Assembly (NCBI GenBank): GCA_026928255.1
Contig: JAIXKJ010000001.1
Location: forward strand, 62,001 to 126,000
Origin: Anaerolineales bacterium
GTDB lineage: Bacteria > Chloroflexota > Anaerolineae > Anaerolineales > Villigracilaceae
Direction of reading: 5' to 3'
Length of the DNA: 64,000 nt
A program made the translations under genes and the position numbers. Positions 1 to 11,800 of this stretch are shown one piece after another (the first letter of the stretch is position 1; each line of letters begins with the position of its first letter). The notes beneath the pieces are model-generated. The model saw only the letters and a program-made list of their open reading frames with translations, had not been told where the DNA came from and made no database searches.

Positions 1-908
1 TATTGAAAGTCGCGTTGTTTCAGGGCTTTGCGTTTCAGCGCAAAGTAGCGATGCCAAATCGGCAGCTTGCTTTTGAAGGTGTCCACTAAATTGTGGAAGA
101 CCTCTTCGGGGATGTTGTTGTTAAACAGCGACGCCGAAAGCGTGGATTGAAAATTGCGCACGCGCATTTGGAAGACGTTGGCGCTGATCGAAGCCGAGAG
201 GTTCGTTGCCAACGTGTTCTTAAATTCGAGGTGCTTGTCGTGATAACTGTTGAACGCCGTTTGGCGAACTTTGCGGTCGGGGTGTTCGAGCAGCGTCGAG
301 TAGAAATTGCTTTGCGTAACTTGCAGGCTTTTGCCTTTGCTGTCTTCGGCGGGCGCAAATTTGAAGTCGGCGTTGACCAACATGCTCGTGCTGTTTGAAG
401 CGCCGCTGAGCGGGTCAGCCGCCATGCCGAGCAGCGCTTCCACTTCCGCCGAACGCACATGCGCTTGCTGACGGAACAAATCGTCGAAACTGTGGCGGTA
501 GGTCGCCAGCCCGGCGACGGCGTGAGTCCAGCCTTCTAATTTTTCTCTGCCGATGTAAAGCAGTTCGGGGTTGAGGAAGGAAGTCGCCGCCGCCACTTGA
601 CCGAACATGCTTTGCGCCCGCCCGACCAGCGCCGCCGCCTCTTGGTTGGTGGTGTCCACCGAGTAGGAAAATTGGGCGTACATGTAAACGGTTTGGGCGC
701 GCAGCCATAAATCTTCGATGGCTTGCAAGCCATCGTACAAAGTTTCGGGGCTGACGCCGAGTTTGCCTTCAAAGCGACTCTTGACGTGGGCGCAATCGTC
801 CGTAACGGATTTCAGCGCCGCTTCCCACTCCTGCGCGGAAGCGAAAACGCTCTCGGCGTTCCAGGTGTATTTTTTATCAACTTGTTTTCGTGCGGGTATT
901 TTTGCCAT
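1..908 (-). CDS. pepF: Oligoendopeptidase F-like M3B metallopeptidase (N-terminal part, cut by window edge)
   Basis: The minus-strand frame is open from an ATG at 908 to the left edge, giving about 302 residues with no stop, so the gene is truncated only by the window. It begins MAKIPARKQVDKKYTW and continues with the helical N-terminal lobe typical of oligoendopeptidase F (for example KLGVSPETLYDGLQAIEDLW and the LEGWTHAVAGLATYRHSFDD region). Members of M3 family subgroup B are cytosolic zinc peptidases that cut short peptides. Their HEXXH active site is in the C-terminal half, outside this window, so catalytic competence cannot be checked. A good Shine-Dalgarno (AAGGAA) sits 6 nt upstream of the ATG. 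The upstream gap holds tandem repeats and then the histidine-kinase gene on the same strand. Identification is from recalled family sequence only. Confidence 0.85.
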   Translation of the reverse strand, partial: MAKIPARKQVDKKYTWNAESVFASAQEWEAALKSVTDDCAHVKSRFEGKLGVSPETLYDGLQAIEDLWLRAQTVYMYAQFSYSVDTTNQEAAALVGRAQSMFGQVAAATSFLNPELLYIGREKLEGWTHAVAGLATYRHSFDDLFRQQAHVRSAEVEALLGMAADPLSGASNSTSMLVNADFKFAPAEDSKGKSLQVTQSNFYSTLLEHPDRKVRQTAFNSYHDKHLEFKNTLATNLSASISANVFQMRVRNFQSTLSASLFNNNIPEEVFHNLVDTFKSKLPIWHRYFALKRKALKQRDFQ

Positions 909-925
909 GAGGTTTCCTTGTTTAT

Positions 926-1070
926 GGTTGATGGTTTGTAGTTGATGGTTTGTGGTTGATGGTTAATAATAATTGATAAATTACTGCTAACTGTCAACTG
1001 TCAACTGCCAACTGCCAACTGCTAACTGCCAACTGTCAACTGCCAACCGACTCAACTGCCAACCGACTCA
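926..1070. repeat. Short tandem repeats: 14-mer, heptamer and 16-mer arrays
   Basis: Three kinds of low-complexity tandem repeat are stacked here. About three copies of a 14-mer beginning GTTGATGGTTTGT lie at 927-968. A run of heptamers of the type AACTGYC lies at about 975-1044. Two exact copies of a 16-mer, CAACTGCCAACCGACT, lie at 1037-1052 and 1053-1068; the second runs into the stop codon of the histidine kinase (1068-1070). The array separates the end of the kinase gene from the start of pepF, both on the minus strand, so it occupies the pepF leader. No gene is seen in it. Such heptamer arrays usually change copy number between strains. Confidence 0.85.
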
Positions 1071-2624
1071 GCGCGGCAACGAAAAGCAAATTCTCGCGCC
1101 GCTTTTTTCTCCTTGAACGTTCTCCGCCCAGATGCGCCCGTTGTGCGCCTCGACGATGGCTCGCGCTAGGTAAAGTCCCAGCCCGGCGCCTTTGGTCTGC
1201 TTGACGGCTTTGGACGAACGATAGAAGCGGTCGAAGATATACGGCACGTCTTTCGGGTCAAAGCCCGCGCCGTGGTCGCGCACACAAACGACGACTTGGT
1301 CGGGGAAAACTTTACCGCTAATTTTGATTTCGCCTTGCGGCGCGTATTTGAGCGCGTTAGAGACGAGGTTCGAGAGCAATTGTTCCAAACGCCCTTCGTC
1401 GCCAAGGATGACGGGAAAGTTTTCGGAAAAATGCGCGACGATTTCGCGCCCTTGCGCCTGATTGACGAAGCGCTGACAAACGCGCTCGGCAAGACGCGCC
1501 AGCCCCACGTCGGCCTGGTTGAGCGTCAGCCCGCCCGCTTGCAGGCGCGAGGCGTCGAGCAAATCGTCAATCATCTTCGAGAGGCGGTCGGCTTCTTCTT
1601 CGATGACGGTGAGCGAATCGGCAATCGTGCGCTTGTCCCATTTGGCGTCGTCGCGGCGCAGGGTGGAGGCGTAGCCTTTGATCAGCGCCACCGGCGTCCG
1701 CAGTTCGTGGCTGACGACGGAGATGAAAGTCGCCTTCATTTCGTCGGCGGTGCGGAAGTGGGTGATGTCGCGCACGGCGGCGATGACGTTGCCCAATTTG
1801 CCTTCGTCCGAAAGCAGCGGCGCGTAGGTGATGCCGACCGGCAACGCGGGGTGAACGCCGCGTTTGAGGTCGCCTTCGACATAGAGGGCGGCGCGCGGCG
1901 TGAGCGGCCAGCCGCGCGCGATCGATTCTTCCAGCGTGGCGTTGTGCGGCTCTTTCTTCCATTGAATCACGTCCGCGTGCGGGCGGGCGACGATTTCTTC
2001 CCGCGCCGCGCCGAAGAGTTTGACGAAGGCTTCGTTGCAGCGTTCGACGTTCAGATTCGCGTCGAGGATGAAGATGCCGTCGGCGGCTGAGTCGAGCAGC
2101 GCGTCGAGGCGTTTTTTTTCGTAAGTAACTTGTCCGTAAAGTTGGGCGTTGAAGACGGCAATGGCGGCTTGGTCGGCGAAGGATTGCAAAAGCACGCGGT
2201 CGTTGGCGGTGAAGTGATCGGGGTAATTGCGGAAGATGAAGATGACGCCGATGACTTGCCCGTGCGCCGAGAGCGGAAGCCCGGTGCCGTTCAGCAAGCC
2301 CATGCTGGCGGTGTAAGTCAATTCCTTTAACATGCGGTTTAATTCGTCCACGTCCAACTCGCGGACTTTTTCTTCGGCGAGCAGCGGCGTCAGGTAGGAG
2401 AGAAAAGCGGGGGCGATGCCGTGCGCCGCCGCCACGCGCCAGCCGTCGGGCAGTTTGAGGGCGATGATGCCCGCTTGCCCAGCCAACATCTCGACTGAGA
2501 CGCGCAAGATGCGCGTCATCAATTTCTCTAAATCCAATTCTTGGGTTAAGAGGCGCGCGATTTCCAAAAGATAATCGCGTTGACGCACGCGGAAATCGGG
2601 CAACATAGAAGGGACGATAGACAT
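1068..2624 (-). CDS. GAF-PAS sensor histidine kinase
   Basis: Cytoplasmic two-component sensor kinase of 518 residues from the ATG at 2624. Domains in order: a GAF domain at about 20-165, a PAS domain at about 172-290 (SAADGIFILDANLNVERCNE), a HisKA dimerisation domain with phospho-acceptor His306 in SHELRTPVALIKGY, and a C-terminal HATPase_c domain with a GAGLGLYLA G-box. No membrane segment is seen. The frame is open to 2702, but the 2624 ATG is preferred: TACAAT lies 7 nt upstream with no Shine-Dalgarno, the leaderless pattern common in this window. The upstream extension would read through that promoter. No response regulator is adjacent, so the partner is unknown. The ligand of the GAF or PAS domain cannot be told from sequence. 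Confidence 0.9.
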   Translation of the reverse strand: MSIVPSMLPDFRVRQRDYLLEIARLLTQELDLEKLMTRILRVSVEMLAGQAGIIALKLPDGWRVAAAHGIAPAFLSYLTPLLAEEKVRELDVDELNRMLKELTYTASMGLLNGTGLPLSAHGQVIGVIFIFRNYPDHFTANDRVLLQSFADQAAIAVFNAQLYGQVTYEKKRLDALLDSAADGIFILDANLNVERCNEAFVKLFGAAREEIVARPHADVIQWKKEPHNATLEESIARGWPLTPRAALYVEGDLKRGVHPALPVGITYAPLLSDEGKLGNVIAAVRDITHFRTADEMKATFISVVSHELRTPVALIKGYASTLRRDDAKWDKRTIADSLTVIEEEADRLSKMIDDLLDASRLQAGGLTLNQADVGLARLAERVCQRFVNQAQGREIVAHFSENFPVILGDEGRLEQLLSNLVSNALKYAPQGEIKISGKVFPDQVVVCVRDHGAGFDPKDVPYIFDRFYRSSKAVKQTKGAGLGLYLARAIVEAHNGRIWAENVQGEKSGARICFSLPR

Positions 2625-2727
2625 CGCGGGTATTGTATCACCGCCGCGCCGCGAAATTTGTAAGATTTTTCTACGAAAGACGTTCAGCAAATGAAAGGTC
2701 AATCTTGCAAATTTGTCAGTTTTAACC

Positions 2728-2756
2728 TTGACGATTACCTTTCGAGACTATACAAT
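2728..2756 (+). promoter_or_regulatory. Promoter for the giant surface protein
   Basis: TTGACG at 2728-2733 and TACAAT at 2751-2756 are separated by 17 nt, a near-consensus housekeeping promoter. Transcription would begin at about 2763, leaving a leader of roughly 115 nt before the ATG at 2878. The leader ends in a GAGAGG Shine-Dalgarno. Confidence 0.6.
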
Positions 2757-2815
2757 TTATTAAATTGTTATGAATTCGCAATGTTTTTTTATTAATTGCG
2801 GAAAAATGCGCGGAG

Positions 2816-2839
2816 GCGAGGTTTTTACCTTCGCTTTTT
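2816..2839 (+). promoter_or_regulatory. Terminator-like hairpin in the leader of the giant gene
   Basis: GCGAGG at 2816-2821 and CCTTCGC at 2828-2834 can pair with one bulge, and TTTTT follows at 2835-2839. The element lies inside the proposed leader, about 40 nt before the start codon. It could act as a weak attenuator of the 10.9-kb gene, but the stem is short and this may be chance. Confidence 0.3.
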
Positions 2840-2877
2840 AACGTCTTTATGGCGAAATATTTTTTTGAGAGGCAAGC

Positions 2878-5800
2878 ATGAATCGTTCTTTTCGTTATGT
2901 TCTTTTTGTTTTGTTCGTTATCGGCTCGTTGCTCTTAAGCCCTGCGACAGGCATTTCAGCGCAAGGCTCAAACCCGAAACTGATTTTGACCAAATCGGTG
3001 GACGGCAATGTTACCAACGTCAAAGTGGGGGATATTATCCATTACCGCATTCGTTTTGAGTGCAGCAGCCTCACCACTTCCTGCGGCGAAATGGAAATTA
3101 CGGACGTCCTTCCTGCGGGCGTAACTTACCTGGCGGCTGAGTCGTATGTCCCCGCTGGGTTTACGATTACCTACAACAACGGAACGCGCACGGTTACTAT
3201 TCGTAAAATTGATAATGATTTGCTCGACGGCACGCAATACGACGCGGTCATCGCCGTAAGCGTCAACTATGACCTGCGCCCCCTGCCCGCCGCGTTAAAC
3301 AACACCGCCAACGGCACGATTGACCCGCCTGGTCCGGTGGGCGTGCAAGTTTCCGACCCCGCTCCTGCGCCGCCGATTACGGTTGGCACGCTTAACCTAA
3401 ATTGGGATTTGACGAAGACGCAAGTCAGCCCTGGCATTAACCCGACGGTGGACACGAACGTTACCTACGCGATTCGCTTCTGCCCGACGGGCGTGAGCGG
3501 AAACGCGGCGATGAGCGACATCACGTTGACAGATACCTTGCCCGCAGGCGCGGTGTTTGTTTCCGCGTCTGACGGCGGAACAGAATCGGGCGGCGTGGTT
3601 ACTTGGACTGCTGCCGGACCCGTTGTGCCGCCCGACTGCTTAACTCGCTATGTTACCGTCCGCTACCCGAGCGCGACGTTCGGAAATCCTACTCCGCCGA
3701 CTTATCCAACGGTTACCAACTCGGCGAGCGTAAGCGCTGGCTATGTCGGCAATACGGGTTGGTGCGCCGCTCCCTGCTTTACCGATACGGACAGCATTAC
3801 CCACCCGATCATTGAAATCCACGACGCGCCGACTTTCAGCAAGAGCGACACGGGCGACCCAGTCGGCATGAGCGGCACGGCGCGCTTCCTTTTAGAGTTG
3901 AACACCAACGGCACGAACTGGCCCTCGAACAACGTAACGTTGATTGACAACCTGCCCGGCGAGTTGCAAGTAACCGAAGTAACCAGCGGAACTTGGGACG
4001 CATCCTTCAATTACGTCCGCGCTTATGTGGAATATTCCACCGACCTTGGCGCGACGTGGACCGCCTTCCCTGGCGTTCAACCGATTCAATACAACACCAA
4101 CGCGACGTATACCGCGCCCGTGCCGAACGTTACCAACGTGCGCTGGCGCTTTGAGTATGACGATCCGATTAGCGGAACGCCCAACATTCCAGGCCTTCCC
4201 TATATGTGGTCATTTTCCGCGCGGCCTGAAATTCGCGTAACGCCGCGCGCGACAGCGACCACAGCGGACGATTCGCCCCCTACGGCCTTAAACGCGGCGA
4301 CGGCGGGTTCGACCTATACCAACTGCTTGCAAATCACGTATGACGACAGTCACGGAAATCCCGTTTCGCCCGCTTGCGCGAATGAAGATATGACCGTGCG
4401 CGGCGACGTGGTCAGTTTGCGCGTCTCCAAAGCCGAGACGCCCGGCGAAGCGTGGGACGATTTATACGACCCGAATATTAACACTTTCGTCGCCGATTCT
4501 AGCATTATGCCCGGCGACACCTTGAAATACACCCTCACCGTCGAGATGACCGAACGCTCTTCGACGAATTTGATTAACCCGATTATTCACGATACGCTCC
4601 CTAACGACTTGGTTTTCGTCCGTTTTGGAAACGCGCAATTAAACGGCGGCGCTTTGCCCGGCGGCGCCTCGGTGGCTGCCAATCAAACAGGCCCCAACCC
4701 AGGCGCGGGAAATAATTTAACCTGGACGTTTAGCGGACTGAACGTCGCGCCTCAGCAATTCCAAAGCAACTTCTTGACGGTGGAATTCTACGCCCGCATC
4801 CCGCGCGGACAAGGACCCGGTCAACGCACGAACACCATGTCGGTAGATACTGGCGCGGTGGATGCTGTCTGTGAAATTCCAAACGGAAGCAACACGGACA
4901 ATCACTGCGTCAACACAGATAACTACGAAGTAGAACGCACCGCCGCCCTGCGCGGCGAAAAGTGGATTCGCAGCGTTGCCGCTACAAACAGTCAAGTGGT
5001 TGACTCCGCAACCTTTTTGCCGGACGCCTCCTGCCCGAACGGCGGAAACGTCGGCTTGCCCGGCAGTTCTAACGACTTCACCCGCTACCCCTGCATCGCG
5101 CAAGCCTTCCCCGAAGGCGCGTTGGCGCCCAATCAACACGTGGGACCGACCACCGACCCGACCTTAGACGACTTCGAGTACAACTTGCGCGTCTTCAACG
5201 ACGGCAACGTGCCGATGATTCACTACGCGCTTTACGACTTGCTCCCGCGCTACGGCGATACGGGATCCGGCGGCACCTTGTATGGCGCGTCGCGCAGTTC
5301 CGAATTCCGCCCGGCGTTGACTGGACCCGTTCAATTCCTGAGCGCTCCCGCTCCGTTATCCGCCGCGGACTTTACAATCGAATACAGCGTCAGCCTCAAC
5401 CCCTGCCGCCCGGAAGTCTTCAACCAAGCGCCCGCCACGCCGAACGTGCCGGCAGGGTGTACGAACGATTGGGTCCCCGCCGCTTCTATCTCTAACTGGA
5501 CAACTGTCCGCGCTTACCGAATTTTGATGAAACCCGCATCAGGCGGCATCCTCTCCGGCGGCGAAGCGCGCTTCGGCGTCCCCATGCACATCGTCGCGGA
5601 CGCTGACCCGATTGGCACGGTGACTCAAGACGACCCCTTCTCCAAAGAAATCGCGTGGAACTCCTTCTCGCACGTCGGCTCGTATACAGATTTATCGTCG
5701 AACATCCGCGATTTGCTCGCCTCCGAGCCGCGCAAAGTCGGCATCACCATCCCCGAACGCTTCAGCATCGGCAACCGCGTCTGGCGCGATTCGGACAACA

Positions 5801-8800
5801 GCGGCACCATCAACGCGCCGGACGACGCCAATCCAGGCATTAATGGCGTTTTAGTCAACCTTTACCTTGACGCAGACAACGACGGCATTCCTGACGGGGC
5901 GCGGATTGCCCAAACGACGACAAGCGGCAATGGCACGCAAGACGGCTACTACCTGTTTAGCAATTTGCCGGCCGGCAATTATGTCGTCGGCATTGACGCG
6001 AACAACTTCAATTCAGGCCAGCCGCTTTACCACCTCCGCAGCAGCACTGGCACGCCCGCTAACCCAATCTACACCAGCCCGACCGATAACGACGTGGACA
6101 GCGCCGATCACGGCATTGACACCGCCGCGCCCTTCACCGGCGAAGTCTTCAGCCCGACCATTACGCTGTCCGCCAATGCCGAGCCGAAGAATGAGAGCGA
6201 CCTCTCGACGGACGCCGCTCACGGCTTGCCCGGCGCGCGGCGCGGACTCAACGGCGAACGCGACGAAAACAGCAACCTGACTGTGGACTTCGGCTTCTTC
6301 GGCGGCTCGGACGTCCCCTTCAGCATCGGCAACCACTTGTGGTACGACAACGGCGCGGGCGCGAACCTTAACAACGGCCTCCGCGATACGGACGAACTGC
6401 CAGTCGTCGGCGTCCGCGTGGAACTTTACCGCGACGGCAACGGCAACCATCAACCCGACCCGAGCGAACGCATTCGTTTTGACGTAACCGACGCGAACGG
6501 CTTCTACCTCTTCGACAACCTCGACCCGGGCGAATACTACGTCGTCATCCCGTCTGGCAATTTTGGCGACGCCAATTTTGACGTAGACGGTTCAGGTCCC
6601 CTGCCCGCCGCGCCGGGCGTGTTGCGCGGCTGGTTCAGCAGTCAATTTACCGACACCGACGAGCAAAACGGCGGCGACAACAACGACAACGGCATCAACA
6701 ACGACCAACCGTGGCTGAACGGCATCCGCAGCGGGCCGGTTATCTTGACTCGCGGCGTGGACGAGCCGACTGGCGAAACGTATCTAAGCGGCGATACGAG
6801 CACGGCGCCAGGCTTTGACCCAACCGCCGGCGACGGGCCTGGTTCGATTGGGCGCTTCGGCGAAACCGATCAAACCAGCAACCTGACCATTGACTTCGGC
6901 TTCATTCCGCCCATGAGTCTCGGCAACCGCGTTTGGATTGACGACGGCGCGGGCGAACCTTCCTTCCGCGCGGGCTACAACAACGGCATCCAAGACGGCA
7001 CAGAAGCCGGGCGGAGCGGCGTAACCGTCGAACTCTATCGTTCGGACGGAAGCGGCGTTCGCACTGGACCCGTTTTGGACACAACCACAACCGACGCGCA
7101 AGGCTACTACCTCTTCGAGCGCCTGCAGCCCGGCGATTACGTCGTTTACATTCCGCCCTCCAACTTTACCGGAGGCGGGCGGCTGGTCAACTACATCAGC
7201 AGTTACGATCGAACCGCGCCGACGGATAATGCCGTAGATAAAAACGATAACGGCATTGACAACGCCAACCCCGCAACAGACGGCGTTGTCAGCAATAAAA
7301 TTACGATGGCGTACCGCACAGAGCCGCTGACGCCCGGCGATGAAACCGATTTGCCCGCCGGCTATGGACCCGGCCATCGCGGCAATTACGGCCAAGCCGA
7401 CGACGACAGCAACCTGACGGTGGACTTCGGCTTCGTTCAAGCGCCGCACAGCATCGGCAACCGCCTGTGGTACGACCTCAACAACAACGGCGTGATAGAC
7501 GGCGGCGAACTGCCTGTCGTCAACGCGCGAGTCAGTTTGTACCGCGACAGTGACGGCAACGGCGTCCCTGACGGTCCGTCCATTGCTACGGACGTTACCG
7601 ACGCGGGCGGCTACTACCTCTTCGACAACCTGCCGCCCGGTCGCTACCTCGTCGGCGTGGATAATTGGAACTTCCAATCGGGCGGCCCGTTGGAAGGCTA
7701 CGCCAGCAGCACGGGCGGTTCGCCCGCGCCGACCAGCCCGGATTACGTCAACCCGCCCACGTCAAACGCCAATCAAAGTGATCACGGCAGAGATCGAATC
7801 CTGCCCGGCGATCCAGTCGTTTCGCCTTACGGCGTCCTGTCAAGCATTATTGATATGAGAACCACATCGCCGACGAGCGACGAAGCGGCGGGGACGGTGA
7901 GCGCCGACACTGGCACAGCGCTCGGATTTAACCCAACCGAAGACGATGGTCCCAACTCTCGCGGGCGCTACGGCGAAACGAACGATCACAGCAATTTGGC
8001 AATTGACTTCGGCTTCTTCAAACCGATGAGTCTCGGCAACCGCGTTTGGAAGGACGATGGCGCGGGAGGCGGCGTCCTCAACGACGGCATCATGAACGGC
8101 GGAGAACTCCCCTTCGCCAACGTCCGCGTGGAACTGTACCGCGACAACGGCGATGGGAATTTCGGCGCAGGCGATACGCTCGTCGCGTATGACATCACCG
8201 ACGCGAACGGCTACTACCTCTTCGACGAATTAACGCCCGGTAATTACTTCGTCCGCATCCCTTCGAGCAATTTCAACGGGGCGGGCGCGCTCACGGGCTG
8301 GTACAGCAGCGGACCGACCTTCGCCGACAACGCGGACGTTAACGACAACGGCGTCAACAACGCGCACCCCGAAGTTAACGGCATCACCAGCAATTTGATT
8401 ACGCTTGCCAACGACTCCGCGCCGACCGGCGAAACGCAACTCAGCGGCGACACCACGCTCGGCAATGCGAGCAACAGTCCGACCAACTGGGATGGTCCCG
8501 ACTCTCGCGGGCGTTACGGCGAAACCGATAACAACAGCAACCTGACTGTGGACTTCGGCTTCATCCCGCCGCTCAGCCTCGGCAACCGCGTGTGGATTGA
8601 CGACGGCGCCACGCTTGGCGGCCCCGTCCTCAGCCAATACAATAACGGCATTCACGACGGCACAGAACTCGGACGCACAGGCGTAATCGTCAACTTGTAT
8701 TACGACGCCAACGGCGACGGCGACTACAACGATGTTGTGGACGGAGTCAACGAAGCCGTTCCCTATCGCACCACAACCACCGACGCGAACGGCTACTACC

Positions 8801-11800
8801 TCTTCGACGGCTTGCCCGAAGGCAAATATTATGTTCAAATCGCGCCCTCCAACTTTGCGGGCGGCGGCGCGTTGAATGGTTACGTCAGCAGCACGGGCAG
8901 CACGGATAATGAAACCGGAGACCTTAACGATAACGGGCAAGACAGCCCAACCTACCTAGCGGACGGCATCCGCAGCATGGACGTTGTGCTTGCTTACAAC
9001 GGCGAGCCGACCGACGAAACCGACATCAGCGGCGATACAACCGCTTACGGTCCCGACGGGTGGGGACGCTACGGCGAATCCAACGCCAGCAGCAACCTCA
9101 CCATTGACTTCGGCTTTATTCAGCCGCCGCACAGCCTCGGCAACCGCCTGTGGTACGACGTCAACAACAACGGCGTAGACGACGCGGAAAACCCAGTCGT
9201 CGGCGCCAGCGTCAGCCTGTACCGCGACGCCAACAATGACGGCGTCCCCGACGGTCCCGCCATTGCGACCACAACCACCGACGCGAGCGGCTTCTACCTC
9301 TTCGACAACCTGCCGCCCGGTCGCTACATTGTCGGCGTGAACAGTTCCAACTTCCAATCGGGCGGCCCGTTGGAAGGCTACGCCAGCAGCACGGGCGGAA
9401 CGCCGTCTAATTCGATTTATACCAACCCGCCTGCGACGAACCCCGACCGAACCGATCACGGCATTGACGTGATTACGCCCGCCGCATCAACGCACGGCAT
9501 CCTCTCGCCCAGCATTGACTTGACGGGAACGTCGCCCACAGGCGAAGATACTGGCACGAAAGGCATCGGCACGCACGGCGAAACCGACGCCACCAGCGAC
9601 CTAACCGTGGACTTCGGCTTCTACCAGCCGATGAGTCTCGGCAACCGCGTTTGGCGCGACGACGGCGGCACGACGGGAACGCTCAACGACGGCATCATGA
9701 ACGGCGACGAACAGCCGATTGCCGGCGTCCGCGTGGAACTGTACCGCGACAACGGCGACGGGAATTTCGGCACAGGCGATACGCTCGTCGCGTATGACGT
9801 TACCGACGCGAACGGCTACTACCTCTTCGACGGTTTGACGCCCGGAAATTACTTCGTCCACATTACGAATACGAACTTCCAAGCGAGCGGACCCTTGCAA
9901 TACTGGTACAGCAGCGGACCGACCTTCGCCGACAACGCGGACGTCAACGACAACGGCGTCAACAACGCGCGCCCCGAAGTTAACGGCATCACCAGCAATT
10001 TGATTACGCTTGCCAATAACTCCGCGCCGACTGGCGAAACGCAACTCAGCGGCGACACCACGCCCGGCAATGCGAACAACAATCCGACCAACTGGGACGG
10101 ACCCGTCTCTCGCGGGCGTTACGGTGAAACCGACAACAACAGCAACTTGACCGTGGACTTCGGCTTCGTCCCGCCGATGAGCGTCGGCAACCGCGTGTGG
10201 ATTGACGACGGCATTAACGGCGGCTCGGTTGATGTAAGCCTGTACGACAACGGCATTCAAGACGGCACAGAACTCGGACGCGCAGGCGTAACCGTCAACT
10301 TGTATTACGACCTCGATGGCAATGGAACGATTGACGCCTCCGAAATGGCGACGCCTTATCGCGCCACAACCACCGACGCGAACGGCTACTACCTCTTCGA
10401 CGGCTTGCCCGAAGGCAAATATTATGTCCAAATCGCGCCCTCCAACTTTGCCAGCGGCGGCGCGTTAGACGGCTACGTCAGCAGCACGGGCAGCTCGAGC
10501 GATAAAACGATAGACCGCAACGATAACGGCATTGACGATGCAGCCCCCGCAACAAACGGCATTCGCAGCGCGGACTTCACCCTCGTGCAAGGCGGCGAAC
10601 CGACCGGCGAAACCGACCTGAGCGGCAACCCCGCGCACGGTTCTGACTCTCGCGGCACGCACGGCGAAACCAACGCCAACAGCAACCTCACCATTGACTT
10701 CGGCTTCATTCAACCGACGCACAGCCTCGGCAACCGTTTGTGGTACGACGTCAACAATAACGGCATAGACGACGCTGGCGAATTGCCTGTCGCCAACGCT
10801 AACGTTAGTCTGTATTGGGACGCTAACGGCGACGGAATCCCCGACGGCCCCGCCATCAAGACCACAACCACCGACAGCAACGGCTACTACCTCTTCGACA
10901 ACTTGCCGTCTGGGCGCTACCTCGTCGGCGTGGACAGTTCCAACTTCGTATCGGGCGGTCCGCTCTACGAATATTCCAGCAGCACGGGCGCCACGCACGG
11001 CACAGACCAACGCGACAACGGTATTGACGTTGCGGGCGACATCAGCATTAACTCGCCGACCTACGGCATCCTATCGAGCGCCGTTGATTTGACAGGAACT
11101 TCGCCGACGGGCGAGACGGTTTCGGGCAACCCTGCCCACGGGCCAGACGGCAGAGGCAACTACGGCGAAAGCGACGAGCACAGCGACCTAACCGTGGACT
11201 TCGGCTTCGTCAAACTGTACAGCCTCGGCAACCGCGTTTGGTTTGACACCGACAACAGCCACACGATCAACGGCGGCGAAGTTGGCATCAACAACGTAAC
11301 CGTTCAATTGTATGCATCAGACCTAAGTGGCGCCCCGACGGGACCCGTTCTCGGCACGGCAACCACCGCCAGCGGCGGCTACTACCGCTTCGATAATTTG
11401 ATTGCGGGCGATTATGTCGTCGTGCTTCCGAACAGCAACTTTACGACGGGCGGCGCGTTAGTCGGCTATTGGAGCAGCGGCACGTCCATTGACGCGAGCG
11501 GCATCCTAGCCGACGGCTACGCCCGCAACCCCGAAGGCGCGGACACGAACACCGACAGCCTCGACAACGGCGCCTCGACCTTCACTAACGGCGGCGACCT
11601 CAAGGCGGGCGGCGCGCTTCAATCCGTCTCTTCGGGCAAAGTTACGCTGGGCGATTACGAACCAATCACCGACGCCGACTACCCGTCCCCAGACCCAGCA
11701 GGCGAAGCGATTAACAACCACAGCAACCGCACCGTGGACTTCGGCTTCTACACCGCCTCGCTCGGCGACCTCGTCTTCATTGACGTGGACGAAGACGGCA

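Noticed and set aside
6784..7677. Long antisense open frames across the giant gene (also 8230-8940, 9601-10431, 10465-11010, 11506-12255)
   Set aside because: They mirror the strongly biased, repetitive codons of the plus-strand gene, repeat with it, lack recognisable domains and have Val/Ala/Arg-rich composition typical of shadow frames.
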